From Paenibacillus sp. SY21-1 (lineage in GTDB: Bacteria > Bacillota > Bacilli > Paenibacillales > Paenibacillaceae): DNA of 64,000 bases. A model generated the notes under the pieces. The model saw nothing but the letters and a program-made list of their open reading frames with translations. It did no database searches and was not told the origin of the DNA. Positions 7,980 through 15,027 of this stretch are shown piece after piece (within the stretch, counting starts at the first letter, position 1; every line of letters starts with the position of its first letter). The stretch is taken from positions 62,001-126,000 of the forward strand of contig NZ_STGF01000001.1 of NCBI RefSeq assembly GCF_005222705.1, read 5' to 3'. Both the position numbers and the translations under genes were made by a program.

Positions 7980-10139
7980 CTATAGTAAAAAGCCTTGCTG
8001 CCGGGCAATTTTGTTCATTGTGCGGATATGCTTGACTGCGTCAGTCTGCGCCTGATTGCGCTCGCGGCTGCAAAAAAAGACACGGCCAAACGGATCGTCG
8101 GCCGATCGGCCTGCGCGGCCCGCCATCTGGACGAGGGACGCCTCGTCAAACAGCTTGCCGTCAGCGTCCATAATGTACACGTCGCTTTGGGGAATCGTCA
8201 CGCCGCGCTCGAGTATCGTCGTCGTTACCAGCACTCGCACTTCACGCGAACGGAACCGCTGTACTTTGGACGCCCTCTCCTCATCCTGCGAGGAAGTCGC
8301 AGCTACCGCAGACTGCCGCAGCAAATGGCGCAGCAACTCCGCCATCGGCTCTGTTTGGGCAATACGCTGGACAAAAACAAACAGCTGGGCGCCCCGCTCC
8401 CAAGATTGCTGCAGAGCCGCCAGCAGCGGTCGCGGCAGCTTGCGCTGCTGCAGCATTTGCTGGACGCTAGGCGTGCGCAATAGAACCGGAAGCGGCAGCG
8501 GGTGTCGGTGATAGCGAACAGGCACGCGCGCATGAGGCAGCAATCCGCGAAGGGCCGCTCGCTGCAGTTCGGCCGGCGGTGTAGCGGACAACAGTATGCG
8601 GGCCGCTCCCGGCGCGCAGCTTTTGTCGGCGGCATAATGCAGCAACGGGTCGCCATGGTAAGGATAGGCATCGATTTCATCCACGATAACCAACTCAAAT
8701 CCACCCTCAAATCGCATTAATTGGTGGGTAGTGGCCAGTGTAATATCTCCCCGCTCCCAACGCTGCTCACTGCCTCCGTACAGTGTAACGACCTCAGCTT
8801 TCGGAAAAGCACGGCGAATTCTCGGGTCAAGCTCGATGACAACATCTCTGCGCGGCGTGGCAATAAGCGCTCTTTCTCCTCGCAGCAAGGCTGATTCTAT
8901 AAGCGGAAATACCATTTCCGTCTTGCCTGCGCCTGTAACCGCCCATAAAAGAAAGCTGCGGATCGCCCTATTCGTACTGCTAATTTGTCTTACTGTAGAA
9001 GGCTGGCGAGCGACAGCCTTTGCATACGCTTCGGCCCCTCCCGCTCCCGAATTAGCAGTGTCCTTGGCCTGACTCCCAATGGGATTGACGCACTGGGCGG
9101 AAACGCCGCTAAACGAAGGTATAAGCCTTATTGCAGATTTATGCCCTGCACGGCGCAAAAGCCTTCGAACGCCCTTTGATATACCTCCTTCCGAAGCAGC
9201 GAACTGCCTCCTCTCACTGCCGGTTCCCTCCTCGACAAAAGAAAGCGCCGCTCCCGCAGCTGCTGTCTGCGCCGGGCTTAACCCCCATCGGGCAAGTCGC
9301 TCCATGACAGGCAGTAGCTCCCTTTGAGATTCTTTTGCTCCGATAAGCGGGGCCCTGACCAGCAATTCACACTCCCTGCTTCGCCCCATCCCCATGCACG
9401 CCGTGCAATAGGCGCACGTACGCCCGCATGCCGCACACGCGCTGCGGGCCAGCTGCGCCTCGCCGCTCCCGCAGCGCAGACAGCTGCGCTCGCGCCTGCG
9501 GCGCCCATGGGCGTCCGCCCGCCCCCCGCTCTCCGCGGCGGCGACCGATCCGCCAAGGCGCACGCGCCCGAGCAACGCCGCAAGCTGGAGCAGAGCGCTC
9601 CAGCCTGCTTCCGGCTCCGGGCCGCCGAGTGCGCCCAGCAGGTCGTGCGCTTCGCTGCGCAGCAGCGCACGTCCCTGCAAGGCGGCTGCGGCGCGCTCGG
9701 CTCCCTCCGCCAACCCCTTGAGGCGTTCCGCCTTGCCCTGCCAGCCCAACAGGTCTTTGTGCTGCAGGGAGCCGGGCTCCCACCTCTCCACCAGAGCCGC
9801 CGTTCCTTCGTGCGGCGGCTGCCTGGAATGTCCGGCTATTCCTTCGCCCTCCGCAATTGCTTGCTCGACGCAAGCGCGAAGGGTGCGAAGCACCTCCTCT
9901 TCGCCCCAGGATGCAGTCGTTCCGGCTCGCTGCATCCCCCACAGCTCTGCCGCCCGGCAAGCATCGCCGAGCGGCAGGGCATTTTTCCACAGCCAGCCGT
10001 TCCGCCCTGCTGCTCTGCTTGCTCCGGCCTCTCCGCCAAAAACGTCGGTCATCCAAAACAGGCTGTCCAATTCCGGACAAATGCTCATTCTCGCATGCCA
10101 TTGCTTTCCGTCATTTACAATATACACGTAACCTATCAT
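7980..10139 (-). CDS. comFA: DNA-uptake DEAD-box-like ATPase ComFA
   Basis: Cytoplasmic-side helicase/translocase for incoming transforming DNA. The order is an N-terminal extension of about 215 residues, a Cys cluster (C220/C223, C235/C238, C242/C245/C248, C257), Walker A TGAGKT at 402-407, Walker B DEID at 487-490, motif III SATPP at 518, and motif VI MAGRAGRS near the C-terminus. The four-Cys zinc site before the helicase core is specific to ComFA. The 719 residues greatly exceed B. subtilis ComFA (about 460). The excess is the Ala/Glu/Arg-rich, high-GC N-terminal part and a linker (residues 260-385). AAAGGGAG precedes the ATG. Confidence 0.95.
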   Translation of the reverse strand: MIGYVYIVNDGKQWHARMSICPELDSLFWMTDVFGGEAGASRAAGRNGWLWKNALPLGDACRAAELWGMQRAGTTASWGEEEVLRTLRACVEQAIAEGEGIAGHSRQPPHEGTAALVERWEPGSLQHKDLLGWQGKAERLKGLAEGAERAAAALQGRALLRSEAHDLLGALGGPEPEAGWSALLQLAALLGRVRLGGSVAAAESGGRADAHGRRRRERSCLRCGSGEAQLARSACAACGRTCAYCTACMGMGRSRECELLVRAPLIGAKESQRELLPVMERLARWGLSPAQTAAAGAALSFVEEGTGSERRQFAASEGGISKGVRRLLRRAGHKSAIRLIPSFSGVSAQCVNPIGSQAKDTANSGAGGAEAYAKAVARQPSTVRQISSTNRAIRSFLLWAVTGAGKTEMVFPLIESALLRGERALIATPRRDVVIELDPRIRRAFPKAEVVTLYGGSEQRWERGDITLATTHQLMRFEGGFELVIVDEIDAYPYHGDPLLHYAADKSCAPGAARILLSATPPAELQRAALRGLLPHARVPVRYHRHPLPLPVLLRTPSVQQMLQQRKLPRPLLAALQQSWERGAQLFVFVQRIAQTEPMAELLRHLLRQSAVAATSSQDEERASKVQRFRSREVRVLVTTTILERGVTIPQSDVYIMDADGKLFDEASLVQMAGRAGRSADDPFGRVFFCSRERNQAQTDAVKHIRTMNKIARQQGFLL

Positions 10140-10577
10140 TCAACCAGCTCCCTTTCCCCTGTAAGCATCCTCGTTCTTTATCCGCCGCCGCATATTTCTC
10201 GTTACCCATGGCCTTTCGCTAAACCCGCGGCTTTGCACCTATTTTCATCCTCTTTCTCTTATTCTGCAGCCTTGCCGTTATACACAGCCTTTCGCTCAAC
10301 CGGCTCCTTTGCGCCTATTTCCATCCTCACTTTCCCATTGCATCGCGCTTTTCATTATTCGCAGCATACATAGCCCCAGCTCCACCAACTCCTTTTGCGC
10401 TCATGCTTCCTCTTTCTCCTCGCCTCCCAACGCGCCGCCGGGCAACGACAAAAAAGCCCACCTCGCGACGCGCTTGCGTCCAAAGTGTGCTTCACTTTAC
10501 AGCCATCTGCCACATGTCTATGCGGCATAGCCCCAATTTGATTGTTTGCTCAAGAGAGCCGTGTCTATCAGTATAAA
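10140..10577. other. Non-coding region upstream of comFA
   Basis: About 440 bases, pyrimidine-rich on the plus strand (many CTTT/CCTC runs), with no convincing gene on either strand. It contains the terminator-like hairpin at 10450-10491. Any comFA promoter must lie between that hairpin and 10140, but no good sigma-A or ComK-type site stood out. Confidence 0.5.
10450..10491 (-). terminator. Probable terminator of the unknown membrane-protein gene
   Basis: On the minus strand a long imperfect stem (AGCACAC/GTGGGCT outside, GACGC/GCGTC inside, AAGC loop) is followed by six T. It would end transcription from the gene at 10578-11240 before comFA. Confidence 0.55.
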
Positions 10578-11240
10578 TCAAAATGGCAGCTTCGACAAAT
10601 CTTCCGGGTTCTGCAAATCAATCAGCACCGTCTGGTCGGCGCGCGTAATAATGCCTTCCGACTGGAGCCGCCAAAGAAGCTGCGTATCCGAATCACCTTC
10701 AAGAAAGCGTTTCCCTTTTTGCCGCTGTTCCGGCTCCGTTTCTTCCAGAGATCCGCTTACTTGTCGGGAATTAGCTGGAGAGCCATGAGGTGCACCTATG
10801 ACCCGAGCTGGTTGAGGCTTCTTTTCCATGATTGGGTCTTCGACTGCATCCTTGGTTTCCAATTGTGTCCCTAGCTGCGTTTCTCTATTGGCCGAATGGA
10901 TAGACTCCCTTGCTCCACTCGCCTCGACGCCGGCAGGGTTCGATACGCTTTCCCCGCAAAAGGTTAATGCCTTTCCCTCAAAGGCAAGGCGCTCTGCAAT
11001 AATTCTGGTTTCCTCGGCCATGCCGCAATCGACGATGGTCAGCCGCACATCCTCGCCGGTTCTTCGCGAATAGGCGTACAAGGAGCGAACATACCATTCC
11101 ATATTAGGTTGGCGTCCCTCTGCCACCCACACATAGTGCTTGCCCGTTTCCCGCTTCCCTTTTCTAGACCGATGTATCAGATGCACCGCTGCCGCAGCCA
11201 CGGCGTAACAGCAAGCAACCAGCAATAGAATACTCCACAT
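10578..11240 (-). CDS. Unrecognised single-pass membrane protein
   Basis: I do not recognise this gene. The 220-residue product starts MWSILLLVACCYAVAAAAVHLI, a single membrane segment or uncleaved signal anchor, followed by a basic stretch (RSRKGKRETGKH). Residues 35-95 look like a small folded alpha/beta domain (WYVRSLYAYSRRTGEDVRL...TIVDCGMAEETRIIAERLAF). The rest is charged and low in structure. The C-terminus (LLWRLQSEGIITRADQTVLI...DLQNPEDLSKLPF) again looks folded. The start is supported by GAGGAGGT upstream of the ATG. An ORF extension upstream to 11336 lacks a ribosome site. It lies between comFA and a divergent LPXTG gene. Confidence 0.7.
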   Translation of the reverse strand: MWSILLLVACCYAVAAAAVHLIHRSRKGKRETGKHYVWVAEGRQPNMEWYVRSLYAYSRRTGEDVRLTIVDCGMAEETRIIAERLAFEGKALTFCGESVSNPAGVEASGARESIHSANRETQLGTQLETKDAVEDPIMEKKPQPARVIGAPHGSPANSRQVSGSLEETEPEQRQKGKRFLEGDSDTQLLWRLQSEGIITRADQTVLIDLQNPEDLSKLPF

Positions 11241-11388
11241 GACAGCCACCTCCTCTATGCGACAATATATGCCGCGAAACGCCCAGTGGTGACGTCGTGA
11301 GTGGACAAGACGACAAAATGTGTGCAGTGTCATCATTTTTGCCCATAATAGAGCGAAAAACAGCTAAGCTTTCGACAAAGAAACACCC

Positions 11389-11416
11389 TTGAGAGATTTA
11401 CAATTTATGTTATCCT
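11389..11416 (+). promoter_or_regulatory. Possible sigma-A promoter of the LPXTG gene
   Basis: TTGAGA, 16 bases, TATCCT. The match is moderate, about 65 bases upstream of the start codon and in the right orientation. Confidence 0.35.
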
Positions 11417-11481
11417 TTTACTACATATCTATGTCTGTTTGTACCAGCATACATACTTAACTTCAATGAGGAGAGTGAAAC

Positions 11482-12768
11482 ATGAGGTATACCCGAAAGT
11501 TGTTAACCATCAGTCTTATGTTGATTCTGCTGTTATCGTTCACCCTTGGCTCACTGGTTATGGCCCAGTCGAATCCGTCGAGTGAACCAGGCAATAATGC
11601 AGCAGCAACAGAGACCAAATGTTCGTCTTATTCGGACGCGCGCGATCATATTCAGAAGGTGCCGTTCACAATCAACCATTCCACTATTTACAGCATTTTC
11701 GACAACAAAGACGGCACGGCAACCGCTCACTTCAAAACGACCGAGGATTGCATCCGCGTCAGCTTCTCATCCTACAGCTATCCTGACGGTACGATTCCGG
11801 ACGATTTTGGCAGGCCGTTTGAAACACAGACGCATTTTGCCGGAAAAACCATTGAAGCCGACAAAGCCGGCTTATATGAGGTAACGATTGCAACTCCCAA
11901 ATGCGCACCCTTCCAGCTCGATATTTACAGCGGACCTCTGATTACCAAGCTGGGCATAGGCGGACATGCCGAAAAATATGTATTTGCGCTCGTGAACAAA
12001 ACAGGCAACAACGCAGGTTGCGCAACGCCGACACCAACCGTAACGCCAACCCCGACGCCGACGGCCACGCCTACACCTACACCGACGAGCACGCCTACTT
12101 CAACGCCAACATCGACACCGACGAATACGCCTACTTCACCGCCGACATCGACACCGACGAGCACGCCTACTTCACCGCCGACATCGACACCGACGAGCAC
12201 GCCTACTTCACCGCCGACATCGACACCGACGAGCACGCCTACTTCACCGCCGACATCGACACCGACGAGCACGCCTACTTCACCGCCGACATCGACACCG
12301 ACGAGCACGCCTACTTCACCGCCGACATCGACACCGACGAGCACGCCTACTTCACCGCCGACATCGACACCGACGAGCACGCCTACTTCACCGCCGACAT
12401 TGACACCGACGAGCACGCCTACTTTACCGCCGACATCGACACCGACGAGCACGCCTACTTTACCGCCGACATCGACACCAACGATTACGCCAACTTTGAC
12501 GCCAACGCCGGATACGGGAGCGTCACCTTCGGCCCTAGCGACTACCATAATTGAAGTGGATGATGAGGAAATACCTAGAGGCGGCGGAGACGATGATGGT
12601 GGCGGTCCAAATGGAGGAGTTGTAGATGGAGCGACTAAAACAGCTCCGGTTAATACGCTTCCCAAAACGGGATCATCCAGCCAAATGCCATATTATCTTA
12701 TCGGTTCGTTCGTTATAACGGCCGGTCTGTTGACTTTCCGTTATCGCAGCGCCAGAAAGCATAATTAG
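11482..12768 (+). CDS. Sortase-anchored (LPXTG) surface protein with Pro/Thr repeat stalk
   Basis: Secreted protein covalently attached to peptidoglycan. It has a signal peptide (residues 1-29, ending VMAQ), an unrecognised folded domain (about 30-175) with four Cys residues, a Pro/Thr/Ser stalk (about 178-340), and a C-terminal sorting signal with LPKTG at 393-397, a hydrophobic segment and a basic tail (RYRSARKHN). The stalk is made of a 12-residue unit, TSTPTSTPTSPP. It is the only clear sortase substrate here; the other surface proteins use SLH domains. Ribosome site GAGGAG. It stands alone, divergent from the comF side and convergent with degU. The N-terminal domain's ligand is unknown. 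Confidence 0.85.
   Translation: MRYTRKLLTISLMLILLLSFTLGSLVMAQSNPSSEPGNNAAATETKCSSYSDARDHIQKVPFTINHSTIYSIFDNKDGTATAHFKTTEDCIRVSFSSYSYPDGTIPDDFGRPFETQTHFAGKTIEADKAGLYEVTIATPKCAPFQLDIYSGPLITKLGIGGHAEKYVFALVNKTGNNAGCATPTPTVTPTPTPTATPTPTPTSTPTSTPTSTPTNTPTSPPTSTPTSTPTSPPTSTPTSTPTSPPTSTPTSTPTSPPTSTPTSTPTSPPTSTPTSTPTSPPTSTPTSTPTSPPTSTPTSTPTSPPTLTPTSTPTLPPTSTPTSTPTLPPTSTPTITPTLTPTPDTGASPSALATTIIEVDDEEIPRGGGDDDGGGPNGGVVDGATKTAPVNTLPKTGSSSQMPYYLIGSFVITAGLLTFRYRSARKHN
12109..12468 (+). repeat. 36-bp tandem repeat, ten units, inside the LPXTG gene
   Basis: Ten head-to-tail units of 36 bases, each encoding TSTPTSTPTSPP or a close variant. Units 2-8 are identical or nearly so; the first has one change (N for S) and the last two carry T-to-L codon changes. 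The near-identity at third positions shows recent expansion, so copy number is likely to vary among strains. Confidence 0.92.
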
Positions 12769-12781
12769 CAAGCTGAAAACT

Positions 12782-12812
12782 AAAGCCCCGGATCAACACG
12801 ATTCGGGGCTTT
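12782..12812 (+). terminator. Terminator of the LPXTG gene
   Basis: AAAGCCCCG pairs with CGGGGCTTT (ATC/GAT inside, one mismatch). The arms begin and end in A and T runs, so it could also act in the opposite direction. Confidence 0.85.
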
Positions 12813-12927
12813 ACTTATGTTCCAAACACAGCATAAAAAATCGCAGCAGCAGTCCATAACCAGCCGCGAGGAGCTGTCTTAACAGCCAGTCTGCCAATTT
12901 TCAAGCCCCTCGTTAAACGGGATTTTT

Positions 12928-12975
12928 CAAAAAAAGCACCCCATTCTCCACTATAAGTGGAAACTGGGGTGCTTT
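12928..12975 (-). terminator. Terminator of degS-degU
   Basis: On the minus strand AAAGCACCCCA pairs with TGGGGTGCTTT, with an inner TCCAC/GTGGA stem, followed by seven T. It lies about 75 bases after the degU stop. Confidence 0.9.
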
Positions 12976-13051
12976 CGCGCGCAAATTTGGATACTCCGCT
13001 AATAAGCCAACGCATGTTGGACAGCAGTCGCTGTTTGACGTATGTAACCGA

Positions 13052-13783
13052 CTAGAGCGTTACCCAGCCGTATTTGATCGATTGAATAACCGCTTGCGTG
13101 CGATCGTCAACCTCCATCTTCTGCAAAATGCTGCTGACGTGGTTTTTGACCGTTTTTTCACTGATGAACAGGTATTCGCCAATAAGCTTGTTGCTTTTGC
13201 CCTCGGCCATTAAACGAAGCACCTCCGCTTCGCGACGCGTGAGCGGACTTTCGTCGCCCGCTACAAACTTGACGCCCGGCTCCTGTGCCGCTGCGGCGCC
13301 TGAGACGATGCCCATTTCGTCCAAATAAGTCATTCGGCGCAGCTGGTTGATCAGCTTGCCTGTCACTTTTGGATGGATGTAGGCATGGCCTTGAACGACG
13401 GAGCGAATCGCATTAATGAGCGCTTCCGCTTCCATATCCTTCAGCAGGTAGCCGGTTGCGCCCTTGCGCAGCGTTTCGAACACATAGCTCTCGTCGTCAT
13501 GAATGGATAGGATAATAACCTTAACGTCCGGGAACAAGCTTTTAAGCCGCTCGGTCGTTACGACTCCATTCTCAATCGGCATATTAATATCCATCAGGAC
13601 AATTTCAGGAATGGTGTGGTTGCAGAACTCCATGACCTGGATACCGTCGCCGCATTCCCCGATAACCTCAAGATCATCTTCCATATTCAAAATACGCTTC
13701 AAGCCTTCGCGGAAAAGCTGGTGATCGTCTGCAAGTAAAATTTTTATCGTCTGCGGGCTGTTTGCCGGCTTCTGGATCATCAT
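13052..13783 (-). CDS. degU: Response regulator DegU
   Basis: NarL/LuxR-type response regulator that controls exoenzymes, motility, competence and biofilm genes. The receiver domain (about 12-130) has the acidic pair DD at 19-20, the phospho-acceptor D65 in LMDINMP and a conserved K in YLLKDME. The LuxR helix-turn-helix is at about 178-240 ([19 protein letters not shown] then [16 protein letters not shown]). The 243 residues exceed B. subtilis DegU (229), with a linker ([18 protein letters not shown]) accounting for the extra. It starts 4 bases after degS, so the two form one operon. Confidence 0.97.
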   Translation of the reverse strand: MMIQKPANSPQTIKILLADDHQLFREGLKRILNMEDDLEVIGECGDGIQVMEFCNHTIPEIVLMDINMPIENGVVTTERLKSLFPDVKVIILSIHDDESYVFETLRKGATGYLLKDMEAEALINAIRSVVQGHAYIHPKVTGKLINQLRRMTYLDEMGIVSGAAAAQEPGVKFVAGDESPLTRREAEVLRLMAEGKSNKLIGEYLFISEKTVKNHVSSILQKMEVDDRTQAVIQSIKYGWVTL

Positions 13784-13787
13784 TATG

Positions 13788-14951
13788 TTACTCCTTTCTG
13801 GATTCGGCAGTAGTTAGTGGAATATGCATCATAATCTTCGTCCCTTGACCGGGTTTTGAGTCTATTTCCATCCTTCCTTCAATCAGCTCTATCCGTTCCC
13901 TCATCCCGACAAGTCCAAAATGTCCGTTTCTGCCAGCATCCTGCTCCATCTTCTCGCTGTGAAAACCAACGCCGTTGTCTTGTATGGTTAATGCAATATG
14001 AATGGGCTGATAGTTAATGTCCAGAATCATGTGGGAAGCGCTCGAATGTTTGTAAGCGTTAGTGAAGGCCTCCTGTACCAATCGGTAGATTGCCGCTTCC
14101 ATAGCCGACGGCATACGGTGCTCCTTGCCCGACAGTTCAAACACGGTATGTATCTTTGTTTTCTCCTCAAAATCCTGCGCGAACTTGCGAAGAGTCGGAA
14201 CGAGTCCCAGATCATCAAGAGCCATCGGACGCAGATTGAAAATGATTTTGCGGATCTCCTCCAGTCCTGAACGAACCTGTCCCTTTAAATCTATTAATTC
14301 TTCCTGCACCATCATAAATTCCTGCTTGATTAGCATTCGTTCTGCAATTTCTGTCCGCAAAACAATATTGGCTAGCGATTGCGCCGGGCCGTCATGAATT
14401 TCTCTGGCAATACGCTTACGCTCTTCCTCCTGCGCCAGAATGATTTTTAGGCCGAGCAGTTGTCTTGTTTTGGCAGACTCAACGATTCTTGTCACCTGGT
14501 TCAAGTCGCCCGACAAATATTCGAGAACGACATTAATTTGCGAGGAAATCGTCTCCGCCCGCTCGATCGAATTCTCGACATTGCGAATACGCTTCTGCAG
14601 GTCGTCCCGTCTCGCCTTCAAGTAAGATTCCTTCTCGCGATACACCATCAGATCAAGCTGAATCTGTGTCGCTTTCTCGTAGGCGCTCTTGATGTCCTCC
14701 TCCTTGTACCTCACGAAATCCCGGCTGACCTCAGTCAGCCGGATACGTGCGCGGCGGTAATCCTGCTCCAGCGAATCTACCTTGTCGATCGTCTTCATCG
14801 TTTCCTGAAGAATATTCTCCAGTTCCTGCTCGAGCGTTTCAAGCTCTATTCTTGCGGACTCGCAAATTTCAAAAATCTGGTATTTGCTATCCTCCATAAC
14901 GGATATGGCATTTTTTATCACTCTATTTATATCTACAGCAAGGTGGTCCAC
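13788..14951 (-). CDS. degS: Sensor histidine kinase DegS
   Basis: Cytoplasmic kinase/phosphatase for DegU. The N-terminal 165 residues form a long coiled-coil sensor region (RLTEVSRDFVRYKEEDIKSA and neighbours), as in B. subtilis DegS. The HisKA_3 site is AREIHDGPAQ with H186. The HATPase domain has an N box near EAFTNAYKHS and glycine motifs DNGVGF and GLVGMRER. At 387 residues it matches the family (385). There is no membrane segment. The GTG start is weakly supported (AAAGG 13 bases upstream). An extended -10 (TGGTATGAT, 14993-15001) upstream may be the promoter. Confidence 0.96.
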   Translation of the reverse strand: MDHLAVDINRVIKNAISVMEDSKYQIFEICESARIELETLEQELENILQETMKTIDKVDSLEQDYRRARIRLTEVSRDFVRYKEEDIKSAYEKATQIQLDLMVYREKESYLKARRDDLQKRIRNVENSIERAETISSQINVVLEYLSGDLNQVTRIVESAKTRQLLGLKIILAQEEERKRIAREIHDGPAQSLANIVLRTEIAERMLIKQEFMMVQEELIDLKGQVRSGLEEIRKIIFNLRPMALDDLGLVPTLRKFAQDFEEKTKIHTVFELSGKEHRMPSAMEAAIYRLVQEAFTNAYKHSSASHMILDINYQPIHIALTIQDNGVGFHSEKMEQDAGRNGHFGLVGMRERIELIEGRMEIDSKPGQGTKIMMHIPLTTAESRKE

Positions 14952-15027
14952 AATAGATCGGCAACCTTTCTTCTTAAAGGTTTATCTATTTTATCATACC
15001 ATATTTTTTGTATATTTTCGCACAATG

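Noticed and set aside
9324..10373. Plus-strand 349-codon open frame over comFA
   Set aside because: It lies opposite the GC-rich N-terminal part of comFA. The translation is Ala/Arg/Pro-rich and lacks family features.
12109..12468. 36-bp direct repeats considered as a CRISPR array
   Set aside because: Units are directly adjacent without spacers, are in frame within a coding sequence, and no cas genes are near.
11901..12554. Alternative-frame repeat protein (DEHAYFTADIDT units) over the LPXTG gene
   Set aside because: A 36-bp repeat keeps all frames open. The frame with signal peptide, ribosome site and LPXTG signal is the real one.
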